This document shows, piece by piece, positions 1-4,918 of a stretch of DNA of 7,395 bases; position 1 is the stretch's first letter; each line of letters opens with the position of its first letter. Under the pieces are notes generated by a model. The model did not search any database. It was not told the origin of the DNA and saw only the letters and a program-made list of their open reading frames with translations. Location: positions 1 to 7,395 of the forward strand of contig JAIVJP010000014.1 of the NCBI GenBank assembly GCA_020199975.1, in the 5' to 3' direction. This stretch comes from Acidobacteriota bacterium (GTDB taxonomy: Bacteria > Acidobacteriota > Blastocatellia > Pyrinomonadales > Pyrinomonadaceae). A program made the translations under genes and the position numbers.

Positions 1-588
1 TTGCCAGATAGAACTACAGACGAACTTTTGCTTGAATTGGCAGGAGGCCGGGACCAGGCAGCTTTCGTCGAGTTATACGAACGGCACCGAACCGGCGTTT
101 TTCGTTTCGCGTACAGGATGTTGGGATCCATAGAGACGGCCGAAGACATCACCCACGATTGCTTTTTGAGTTTGATCAAACGTCCTGAGAACTTTAATCC
201 GGCGCGAGGCTCGTTGAAAACCTATCTCTATTCGGCCGCGCGGAATCTGTCGCTAAAGCATTTTCGCAACACCGCCAGGGAGGCTGCCGTTGAAGAGTTT
301 GGTGAGGAATCGTCAATTCCTGTCAGAGAAGAGCCATTAGGCAGATTGTTGGACGATGAGTTGTCATTGAAAGTAAGAGAGGCCGTCTTCAGTTTGCCCT
401 CACTCCAGCGGGAGGCGTTGGTCCTTTTCGAGTATGAAGGGTTAGCACTAAGCGAGATTGCCAGTGTCGTAGGAACAGACGTTGGCGCGGTAAAAGCCCG
501 GTTGCATCGGGCGCGCCAGGGACTAAGAAATATGCTGTGGCCTTATTTGAATAGTAGCCGGGAAATTGTTACTTTGGAGAAGGCTTGA
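1..588 (+). CDS. ECF-type (sigma-70 family) RNA polymerase sigma factor
   Basis: This is a 195-residue sigma factor of the extracytoplasmic-function type, which directs RNA polymerase to a limited set of promoters. Region 2 spans about residues 24-92 (FRFAYRMLGSIETAEDITHD, then a region rich in Arg and aromatic residues ending KTYLYSAARNLSLKHFRN). An acidic linker follows at about 95-120. Region 4 lies at about 127-178, with the helix-turn-helix at 149-173 (LSEIASVVGTDVGAVKARLHRAR). No region 1 or 3 is present, and the length is normal for an ECF factor. The start is TTG at the first base of the window, so its ribosome site and promoter are not visible and a start further upstream cannot be excluded. 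The stop is one base before the next gene, whose protein has an anti-sigma-like N-terminus, so the two are probably co-transcribed and translationally coupled. The ECF subgroup and target promoters cannot be told from the sequence alone. Confidence 0.9.
   Translation: MPDRTTDELLLELAGGRDQAAFVELYERHRTGVFRFAYRMLGSIETAEDITHDCFLSLIKRPENFNPARGSLKTYLYSAARNLSLKHFRNTAREAAVEEFGEESSIPVREEPLGRLLDDELSLKVREAVFSLPSLQREALVLFEYEGLALSEIASVVGTDVGAVKARLHRARQGLRNMLWPYLNSSREIVTLEKA
576..583 (+). promoter_or_regulatory. Shine-Dalgarno site for the TonB-type protein
   Basis: GGAGAAGG ends six bases before the ATG at 590 and lies inside the last codons of the sigma factor gene. It favours ATG 590 over the in-frame TTG at 566, which would add eight residues with no ribosome site of its own. 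Its position inside the upstream gene suggests translational coupling. Confidence 0.75.
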
Positions 589-589
589 G

Positions 590-2107
590 ATGAGCAGCAT
601 CGAGCCAAAAGATCCGTTGTTTTCTGAAGCCGAGCTTAAAAGAGTGCTCGAACTCTGGGTTGCTCCAGGGCCTTCGAGAAAACTCGATGAGCGCGTCTCA
701 AACAGTTATTATAGGGAGTTTGGAAGCGACGATGCTGCGACCCAGCCAGTGGCGCTCCCCCAGAGCCAAAAAGAGGTAGTGACTATGAAGTTTTGTTCCA
801 CATGTCAGGAAGAGTTCGCTGAGAAGTTCAGTTTTTGTCCTGTGGATGGGACGCCGCTCAACGGATTTGTTCCCAAGGACGAAGAGAGTGTTACGCGTGC
901 TGCCGCGCATGAGCCAGCGGTAGTGCTCCCACGTGAGCCCGCGTACGCGGCTGCTGCCGAGGGAGCCGCTGCCGGCGGACCAGCCGGAGCCATTACCACA
1001 AAGGGCGAATACCATCTGACCTTTATCGATGATGCTGGTTTGACCCACCGCCTAATCGAAGCAGTCAAGGAAGTCGCTCACGAATCAGAGCTGACTTGGC
1101 CCGAATTCAAACGTGATCCTTTTGGCTTTACCAAAAGGCTGGCGGTCGGCTACAGCCAGGCCGGCTGGCGCGGTCTGTCTCAACCCAACGTGGCGACTGG
1201 TGTACTGTCGGCGCTGTTCCTGGTGATGACGGTTCTACTCGCTGTCTTCTGGATAGATCGGGTTCAAACACGACGACTAGCAGAGCAAGCCGCAATCGCT
1301 GAAGATCAGCTTGTCGATCAACTGATTGACATTCCGAGCGAGCAGCCCACTCCCGATCCGGGAACAGCTGGTCTTAACAAAGGCAGCGGCGGTGGCAGCA
1401 AGCCCAAACAGGAGAAAGCAGGCGGCGGTGGCGGCGGTGGCCGTCAGGAACAGAAAGAGGCGTCGTTCGGCAAAACCCCGCAAGCGTCTTTGACAGTTCC
1501 TCAGGTGGTGGCTCCTGATCCGAAACCTCCGGCCATCAAAAATCCATCACTGCCTGTTGCCGCAACGGTGGTGGCTGACCCGCTGTTGGTTCCACCGGAC
1601 GCGCGCGTCCTGCCTTATGGCGATTTCAAATCGAAGAGTACCGACCCCTCCTCCGGGCCCGGCGTAGGTAACGGAATCGGCACCGGCAGAGGCGGTGGAA
1701 TCGGACCTGGTGAGGGTGGCGGTATTGGACCAGGTCGGGGCGGCAATATCGGCGGTGGAGATCGAAATGACGGCGGCGGCGGTGCCGGCGGTGGTGGTGG
1801 GGGCACTGACTACAACAGAGTTTTTAGTGGCAAAGAGGTGAGCTCAAAAGCTCGTGTACACTCGAAGCCTGAACCCCAATATACCGAAGAGGCCAGAAAG
1901 AATCAGATAACAGGAACCGTTGTGTTGCGGGCCGTGTTTACTTCGGGCGGACAGGTTACGAACATTCGCTCCGTATCCGGTTTACCCTACGGACTGACTG
2001 AGCGAGCCATTGCAGCTGCGCGTCAGATTAAGTTCTCGCCCGCGACGAAGGATGGCCGGCCGGTCTCGATGTACATCCAGCTGGAATACAATTTCAACTT
2101 GTATTAA
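590..2107 (+). CDS. Composite TonB-family protein: anti-sigma-like N-terminus, Cys ribbon, one TM helix, Gly-rich spacer, TonB C-terminus
   Basis: A 505-residue, single-pass inner-membrane protein. Residues 1-45 (ELWVAPGPSRKLDERVSNSYYREF) resemble the short N-termini of anti-sigma-like proteins encoded after ECF factors. Residues 66-90 hold a Cys ribbon (CSTC...FCPVDGTPL) with three cysteines and an Asp where a fourth would be expected. Residues 100-138 are Ala/Pro-rich. The only clear membrane helix is at about 201-223 (VATGVLSALFLVMTVLLAVFWID). A long periplasmic Gly/Pro linker runs to about 406. Residues 411-505 are a TonB C-terminal domain (KPEPQYTEEARKNQITGTVV, then GLTERAIAAARQIKFSPA), which in classical TonB contacts the TonB boxes of outer-membrane transporters. 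No ExbB or ExbD gene is visible. The order cytoplasmic ribbon, membrane helix, periplasmic TonB domain would let it link the sigma factor to envelope state; this is inference. ATG 785 (residue 66) is a possible second start. Confidence 0.85.
   Translation: MSSIEPKDPLFSEAELKRVLELWVAPGPSRKLDERVSNSYYREFGSDDAATQPVALPQSQKEVVTMKFCSTCQEEFAEKFSFCPVDGTPLNGFVPKDEESVTRAAAHEPAVVLPREPAYAAAAEGAAAGGPAGAITTKGEYHLTFIDDAGLTHRLIEAVKEVAHESELTWPEFKRDPFGFTKRLAVGYSQAGWRGLSQPNVATGVLSALFLVMTVLLAVFWIDRVQTRRLAEQAAIAEDQLVDQLIDIPSEQPTPDPGTAGLNKGSGGGSKPKQEKAGGGGGGGRQEQKEASFGKTPQASLTVPQVVAPDPKPPAIKNPSLPVAATVVADPLLVPPDARVLPYGDFKSKSTDPSSGPGVGNGIGTGRGGGIGPGEGGGIGPGRGGNIGGGDRNDGGGGAGGGGGGTDYNRVFSGKEVSSKARVHSKPEPQYTEEARKNQITGTVVLRAVFTSGGQVTNIRSVSGLPYGLTERAIAAARQIKFSPATKDGRPVSMYIQLEYNFNLY
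1673..1759 (+). repeat. Eight-residue Gly repeats in the periplasmic spacer
   Basis: Residues 362-390 of the TonB-type protein repeat the octad G-I-G-x-G-[R/E]-G-G about 3.5 times (GIGTGRGG, GIGPGEGG, GIGPGRGG, then NIGGG). The DNA copies differ at third positions, so the repeat is kept at protein level and is not a fresh duplication. Plain poly-Gly runs occur nearby at residues 278-284 and 395-405. Classical TonB uses Pro-Lys/Pro-Glu repeats for this spacer; here it is mostly glycine. Confidence 0.75.
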
Positions 2108-2116
2108 GAGGTGGCC

Positions 2117-2130
2117 CAGACTTTAGTCTG
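2117..2130. repeat. Short perfect hairpin CAGAC-TTTA-GTCTG
   Basis: A 5-bp perfect stem with a TTTA loop begins 9 bases after the stop codon of the TonB-type protein and is followed by TTTA. It is too short to be a convincing terminator alone. It could be half of a dispersed palindromic element or part of a double 3' end with the larger hairpin just downstream. Only one copy is in the window, so repeat status is not shown. Confidence 0.35.
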
Positions 2131-2143
2131 TTTACTTGAGTCA

Positions 2144-2183
2144 AAGACGCCAGGGAAAAGCTGAGGCCTTTCCCTGGCGTCTT
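2144..2183. terminator. Hairpin terminator between convergent genes
   Basis: Perfect 15-bp arms (2144-2158 and 2169-2183, AAGACGCCAGGGAAA and its complement) enclose a 10-base loop that can itself pair GC/GC. It lies 36 bases after the stop of the TonB-type protein and 185 bases beyond the stop of the opposing aminotransferase gene. No strong T-run follows on either strand, so it may stop RNA by the stem alone, protect the 3' ends, or work in both directions. Between it and 2367 I see only a weak AGAG/CTCT hairpin followed by five T (2206-2225) and no gene. Confidence 0.7.
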
Positions 2184-2367
2184 CGCGTGAATCCACGAGT
2201 TGATCAGAGTTGAGCTCTAATTTTTGATAAGGCTTTCAAGGCGAGATCAATCGAGCTAGTCAGACACTCTCACAGGTCGGGAAGGTGGGCTTGCCCCCGC
2301 TGGTTGGTTCCCACTCAAGGAGAATGTGAACCGCTCTCACTTGATCAGAAGTTCTAAAGCTGTGGCA

Positions 2368-3570
2368 CTACTCCAGCTTCTCAGCAAAGCGTTTTATTCG
2401 CTTCACGCCTTCCTGCAACTGTACCATCGAGGTAGCATAAGACATGCGCAGGTAGCCTTCGCAGCCAAACCCTGCACCATCCGTGACTACGGTCTGCTCC
2501 TCGTCCAGCAACCGTTGGGCAAATTCTCCTGAAGTACGCAGCGCCCCTTTTAAGCAGCCGCTGACATTAGGAAAAGCGTAGAAAGCGCCTTCCGGTTCAT
2601 TGCAGGTGAATCCGGGAACCTCTTTCAGCGCCTCGAGAAGCCAGGCGCGTCGGACTGTGTATTCAGCCAGCATTGCGCCGACTGACTCTTGTGGTCCATT
2701 GAAAGCCTCTACCGCGGCGCGCTGGGCAATGGAATTGGGATTGCTCGTCGAATGGCTTTGAATCTTCAGCATCGCCTGGGTCCACTGGCGCGGGGCTAGC
2801 GCGTAACCCATGCGCCAGCCCGTCATGGCGTAGGTCTTTGAGAACGAGCCGGCGATGCAGAGACGGCTTCGAAGTTCCATCGGGAGGTTGGCTGCGCTAA
2901 ACACCTCGGCCGGTGGGTAAACATAGCGCAGGTAGCACTCGTCCGAGATGACGTAGATCCCGCGCTCTGACAGCAATTCCATAATGCGCTTGAATTCGGC
3001 AGGCGGAATCACACGCCCTGAAGGATTACTGGGTGAATTCAGAATAATGAGTCTCGTACGGGGCGTGATGGCTTGCTCGATCTGATCAGCGTTCAAAAGG
3101 AATCCCGCTGCTTCGGTCTCAATAAACACTGGTACCCCGCCGGCGAAAACAACGATCTCGGGAAACGTCACCCAGTAAGGCTTCCCCATCAACACCTCAT
3201 CACCGGGATTAATCAGACTAACCACTGCGTTGAAGATTGCTTGTTTTCCACCGGAGGTGGCCATTACCTGCGAGCGTCCGTAATCAGCACCAAATTCTCT
3301 TGCATATAAGTCGATGATTGCTTGCTGAAGCTGTCGCGTGCCGGCAGTAGGTGTGTATTTTGTCTGGCCGGCTCGCATGGCTTCGACGGCCGCCCGCTTG
3401 ATGTTGTCGGGCGTGTCAAAGTCAGGCTCGCCGGCACCAAAATCCACCACATTCGCGCCCGCAGCACGCAGTGCGTCAGCGGCTTGCATCGCGGCAAGCG
3501 TCGATGATGGCTGCATCCTTGACACGTTATTAGAAACGGGAAAGGAGAGCCCGGCGGGTTTGGTCATCAT
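2368..3570 (-). CDS. PLP-dependent class I aminotransferase, gamma-type aspartate/prephenate aminotransferase
   Basis: A 400-residue fold-type I aminotransferase, of normal length, that resembles the Thermus-type aspartate aminotransferase. It moves an amino group between an amino acid (Asp/Glu, possibly prephenate) and a 2-oxoacid in the cytoplasm. Visible motifs in order: GAGEPDFDTP (45-54), KYTPTAGT (71-78), SGGKQAI (106-112), PYW (131-133, Trp probably stacks on the cofactor), NSPSNPSG (179-186, Asn binds PLP), SDECY (209-213, Asp at the pyridine nitrogen), SFSKTYAMTGWRMGY (242-256, Lys245 forms the Schiff base) and LRMSYAT (374-380, Arg375 for the alpha-carboxylate). Lys109 matches the residue that binds the side-chain carboxylate in Thermus enzymes, which favours acidic substrates. 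The gene starts with two ATG codons in a row (3570 and 3567) and has no strong ribosome site. It lies 62 bases after the basic-protein gene on the same strand and may share its transcript. Exact substrate is uncertain. Confidence 0.92.
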   Translation of the reverse strand: MMTKPAGLSFPVSNNVSRMQPSSTLAAMQAADALRAAGANVVDFGAGEPDFDTPDNIKRAAVEAMRAGQTKYTPTAGTRQLQQAIIDLYAREFGADYGRSQVMATSGGKQAIFNAVVSLINPGDEVLMGKPYWVTFPEIVVFAGGVPVFIETEAAGFLLNADQIEQAITPRTRLIILNSPSNPSGRVIPPAEFKRIMELLSERGIYVISDECYLRYVYPPAEVFSAANLPMELRSRLCIAGSFSKTYAMTGWRMGYALAPRQWTQAMLKIQSHSTSNPNSIAQRAAVEAFNGPQESVGAMLAEYTVRRAWLLEALKEVPGFTCNEPEGAFYAFPNVSGCLKGALRTSGEFAQRLLDEEQTVVTDGAGFGCEGYLRMSYATSMVQLQEGVKRIKRFAEKLE

Positions 3571-3632
3571 GAGTCGTAAGAGTCTGCGGCGGCGACACCC
3601 TGAGCTTCACTTGCGCCGCGCTTGAGTGCGGT

Positions 3633-3932
3633 TTACTTTTTCCTCGCGCGTGTTTTAGCGACTTTCTTCGCAGATGCGGACTTTGCGGCCGCAGACCGCT
3701 TAGCCGCTGCCTTGCCACCTTTTTTCCCGCCCTTCTTTGCCGGCGCCTTGTTGACCGGCTTGCCCCGGCCCGATCCGCTTTTCTTGCCGCCGCCAGTCAT
3801 GGCGTTAACGGTGGCCCATGCTCGACGCTCAGCTTCCTCTTCAGACAGACCGCGCTTCTCGTAACCCTCTTCGATATGTTCAGCTTGGCGCTTCTGCTTA
3901 TCAGTGTAGGCGCCCTTGTCACCTCTTGGCAT
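3633..3932 (-). CDS. Small basic protein with histone-H1-like Lys/Ala tail
   Basis: A 99-residue protein in two parts. Residues 1-50 (MPRGDKGAYTDKQKRQAEHI, then EEGYEKRGLSEEEAERRAWATVN) form a charged helical module recalling small bacterial proteins often labelled plasmid stabilization protein, a label with little experimental support. Residues 50-99 are low-complexity Lys, Ala and Gly with a KKSGSGRGK turn and a tail of AAAK and SAKK units ending ARKK, like bacterial histone-H1-like and other nucleoid-binding tails. DNA or RNA binding is inferred from charge alone. There is no signal peptide, membrane segment or catalytic motif. The start is well supported by GGGAG seven bases upstream. It sits between coaD and the aminotransferase gene, all on the same strand; this context does not suggest a toxin-antitoxin pair, as no partner gene adjoins it. 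Confidence 0.8.
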   Translation of the reverse strand: MPRGDKGAYTDKQKRQAEHIEEGYEKRGLSEEEAERRAWATVNAMTGGGKKSGSGRGKPVNKAPAKKGGKKGGKAAAKRSAAAKSASAKKVAKTRARKK

Positions 3933-3939
3933 AATTCAA

Positions 3940-3944
3940 CTCCC
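3940..3944 (-). promoter_or_regulatory. Shine-Dalgarno site for the basic protein
   Basis: GGGAG on the minus strand, seven bases before the ATG at 3932. It is the clearest ribosome site among the minus-strand genes here and fixes the start of this small gene. Confidence 0.7.
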
Positions 3945-3957
3945 GTTCGTATGAGCA

Positions 3958-3983
3958 AAGCCTCTCGTTGAGACTGGGGGCTT
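3958..3983 (-). terminator. Bulged hairpin between coaD and the basic-protein gene
   Basis: Outer arms AAGCC/GGCTT and inner arms TCTC/GAGA around a 3-base loop make a 9-bp stem with a 5-base bulge on one side. It lies 52-77 bases past the coaD stop and 26 bases before the next ATG. On the minus strand it ends GGCTTTG, a weak T-run. It could be a leaky terminator for coaD or a structured leader of the basic-protein mRNA; the sequence does not decide. Confidence 0.35.
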
Positions 3984-4006
3984 CGGTTGTTTGTGGGAAC
4001 GCTGTG

Positions 4007-4012
4007 AGTATA
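4007..4012 (-). promoter_or_regulatory. Possible -10 box for the basic-protein gene
   Basis: TATACT on the minus strand differs from TATAAT at one base and is 75 bases before the ATG at 3932. No good -35 is found at 16-18 bases (GATAAT/ATAATA is there instead), so this is a weak call. If real, the basic protein and perhaps the aminotransferase have their own promoter apart from coaD, and the hairpin at 3958-3983 lies in the leader. Confidence 0.25.
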
Positions 4013-4034
4013 CCACGCAGCAATAGGTGTATTA

Positions 4035-4529
4035 TCACCCGCTTGCCATTTTCTGTTTCATACGTTCTTCGACGAGCGACGGCACTAGCCCATTGAGTTC
4101 ACCACCCAGTTGGAAAACCTCTTTTACCAGGCGCGAGCTGACGTAAGAGTACTTCTCCGCCGGCATCATGAATACAGTCTCAATGGTTGGCTCCAGCCGG
4201 CGGTTCATCAAAGCCATCTGCAGCTCGTACTCGTAGTCTGAAATCGCGCGGATGCCGCGCACGATAGCGTCAGCCTCCTGAGCTACGGCGTAGTGAACAA
4301 GCAAACCCTCAAAGTCATCGACCCGAAGCCCACAAGTCGAGCGGTTGATTTCCTGCAATACCTCTTTGAGAATCTCGCGGCGTTCTTCGATTGTAAAGAA
4401 AGGTCGCTTCTCGGGGTTTATGAGAATGGCGATGATGATCTCGTCAAATAGTTTGCAGCCCCGCTCGATGATGTCGAGGTGTCCGTTGGTTACGGGGTCG
4501 AAAGAACCAGGGTAGATGGCACGCCGCAT
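4035..4529 (-). CDS. coaD: Phosphopantetheine adenylyltransferase (CoaD)
   Basis: A 164-residue enzyme for the fourth step of coenzyme A synthesis: 4'-phosphopantetheine plus ATP gives dephospho-CoA and pyrophosphate, in the cytoplasm. It is a nucleotidyltransferase of the Rossmann-like HxGH superfamily. Visible are YPGSFDPVTNGHLDI (6-20, with the TNGH form of the HxGH motif at 14-17), NPEKRPFF (38-45, Lys for phosphate binding), VRGIRAISDYEYELQMA (90-106) and the C-terminal YSYVSSRLVKEV (127-138, the ISSTxVR-like ATP motif). Length agrees with the usual 155-170 residues. The start at 4529 is fixed by the MRRAIYPGSFDP pattern at the family's normal distance. The sequence just before it is pyrimidine-rich and has no Shine-Dalgarno site, so initiation is probably leaderless-like or relies on an unstructured leader. 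The common neighbour rsmD is not present upstream; metH diverges instead. Confidence 0.97.
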   Translation of the reverse strand: MRRAIYPGSFDPVTNGHLDIIERGCKLFDEIIIAILINPEKRPFFTIEERREILKEVLQEINRSTCGLRVDDFEGLLVHYAVAQEADAIVRGIRAISDYEYELQMALMNRRLEPTIETVFMMPAEKYSYVSSRLVKEVFQLGGELNGLVPSLVEERMKQKMASG

Positions 4530-4536
4530 GAGGGGG

Positions 4537-4567
4537 AATGGTAAATGGTAAATCGCAAATGGTAAAT
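4537..4567. repeat. Heptamer tandem repeat next to the coaD start
   Basis: Strict 7-base periodicity with AAT at 4537, 4544, 4551, 4558 and 4565. The units are AATGGTA (three times) and AATCGCA (once), ending in a partial AAT. The tract lies 7 bases upstream of the coaD ATG, so on the coaD side it reads as TTTACCA-type units in the presumed mRNA leader. Such short phased heptamers resemble the short tandemly repeated sequences known from cyanobacterial genomes; kinship is not implied. Confidence 0.8.
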
Positions 4568-4619
4568 AGGAGAGGTGGTGGGCGGTTGGTACAGAGTCCA
4601 GTTAGCGGCCCCCGTTGCC

Positions 4620-4648
4620 TTGACACTCCAGAAGGGCGATGTTTCAAT
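4620..4648 (+). promoter_or_regulatory. Sigma-70-type promoter of the metH leader
   Basis: A perfect -35 TTGACA (4620-4625) and a -10 TTCAAT (4643-4648, 4 of 6 matches) are separated by the ideal 17 bases. Transcription would begin near 4654-4657, about ten bases before the first helix of the riboswitch, as expected for an aptamer placed at the 5' end of its RNA. Confidence 0.7.
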
Positions 4649-4664
4649 AGCCCACGGAGAGCAG

Positions 4665-4712
4665 ACGTGGTGAGTTAAGGCGACTTGCGGCCACGTAAAA
4701 TAATCCGCTAAA
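4665..4712 (+). promoter_or_regulatory. SAM-II riboswitch aptamer controlling metH
   Basis: This 48-base segment fits the SAM-II (metA-type) S-adenosylmethionine aptamer. P1 is ACGTGG (4665-4670) with CCACGT (4691-4696), a perfect 6-bp helix. The loop starts TGAGTTAA (4671-4678), matching the conserved UGA-N-UU core, and continues to CTTGC (4684-4688) just before the P1 3' strand. After P1 comes an A-rich linker and the hallmark GCTAAA (4707-4712). GCGG (4687-4690) is complementary to CCGC (4705-4708), which would form the H-type pseudoknot. The family is known to bind SAM and to sit before methionine and SAM genes, and the next gene is metH, so identity and context agree. SAM-II is best known from alphaproteobacteria, where it usually masks the ribosome site. 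Here the start codon is 206 bases further on and a hairpin lies between, so attenuation is more likely. Confidence 0.9.
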
Positions 4713-4722
4713 CAGCTCGGCG

Positions 4723-4740
4723 AGTCTTTCCCGTAAGACT
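4723..4740 (+). promoter_or_regulatory. Small hairpin between aptamer and terminator, possible switching element
   Basis: AGTCTT (4723-4728) pairs with AAGACT (4735-4740) around a 6-base loop. Its 5' arm and loop overlap CTTTCC (4726-4731), which is complementary to GGAAAG (4758-4763) at the base of the downstream terminator. The two pairings exclude each other, which would suit an antiterminator, but the alternative helix is only 6 bp and the link to ligand binding is a guess. Confidence 0.4.
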
Positions 4741-4758
4741 AATCGAAAAGGGTTTGAG

Positions 4759-4790
4759 GAAAGCCCCGCGTTGTTTAGCGCGGGGCTTTC
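4759..4790 (+). terminator. GC-rich hairpin in the metH leader, likely attenuator
   Basis: Perfect 12-bp arms, GAAAGCCCCGCG (4759-4770) and its complement (4779-4790), enclose an 8-base loop. The following bases GTTATTGTAG are U-rich but not a clean U-run. It lies 46 bases below the aptamer and 128 bases before metH with no gene between, so it would end the leader RNA early unless prevented. It is the probable expression platform of the riboswitch. Confidence 0.7.
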
Positions 4791-4802
4791 GTTATTGTAG
4801 AC

Positions 4803-4831
4803 TTTAGATTTTGATTACCGATTTTGATTTC
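4803..4831. repeat. Irregular GATT repeat tract downstream of the attenuator
   Basis: GATT occurs at 4807, 4813, 4820 and 4826, spaced 6, 7 and 6 bases. Read on the minus strand this is the same AATC-type motif as the tract before metH, but inverted and less regular. TTTAGATT (4803-4810) and AATCTAAA (4889-4896) are exact inverted copies and could pair in the leader RNA. Confidence 0.55.
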
Positions 4832-4881
4832 CTTTAGAGTCTAGACAGCCGCGTTACCAATATTCCGTACGTCAAATTGGC

Positions 4882-4916
4882 AATCAAGAATCTAAAATCG
4901 CAAATCACAAATATTC
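4882..4916. repeat. Phased heptamer repeat directly before the metH start
   Basis: Five units with AAT at exactly 4882, 4889, 4896, 4903 and 4910 (units AATCAAG, AATCTAA, AATCGCA, AATCACA, AATATTC). The tract ends two bases before the metH ATG and takes the place where a Shine-Dalgarno site would be. The unit AATCGCA also occurs in the tract beside coaD. Confidence 0.8.
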
Positions 4917-4918
4917 TT

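Larger units (their letters stand above)
4530..4918. other. Divergent control region between coaD and metH
   Basis: This 389-base gap has no credible gene. From the coaD side it holds a heptamer repeat tract (4537-4567), a GC-rich stretch, the metH promoter (4620-4648), the SAM-II riboswitch (4665-4712), two hairpins (4723-4740 and 4759-4790), an irregular GATT tract (4803-4831) and a second heptamer tract reaching the metH start (4882-4916). No clear coaD promoter was found on the minus strand. Confidence 0.8.

Noticed and set aside
566..589. TTG start that would extend the TonB-type protein by eight residues
   Set aside because: ATG 590 has GGAGAAGG at six bases, while TTG 566 has no ribosome site and lies wholly within the sigma factor gene.
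1615..1806. Minus-strand frame encoding a long poly-proline protein
   Set aside because: It is the mirror of the glycine codons (GGN read as NCC) in the TonB-type spacer, with no start signal.
2326..2532. Plus-strand 68-codon frame starting with GTG, with AAGGAG a few bases before it
   Set aside because: Most of it lies antisense to the conserved C-terminal end of the aminotransferase, its spacing from AAGGAG to GTG is only three bases, and the product has no recognisable domain. The purine run is probably chance.
3622..3864. Plus-strand frame opposite the basic-protein gene, rich in Phe, Pro and Ala
   Set aside because: It is the antisense reading of Lys codons (AAG/AAA read as CTT/TTT) of the better supported minus-strand gene, which has a Shine-Dalgarno site.
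4713..4802. A second SAM aptamer in tandem after SAM-II
   Set aside because: No second UGA-N-UU loop or GCUAAA was found; the two hairpins here look like switching and terminator elements.
4654..4918. Cobalamin riboswitch before metH
   Set aside because: A B12-dependent enzyme might have one, but the B12-box pattern and the large multi-helix aptamer are not present; the leader fits SAM-II.
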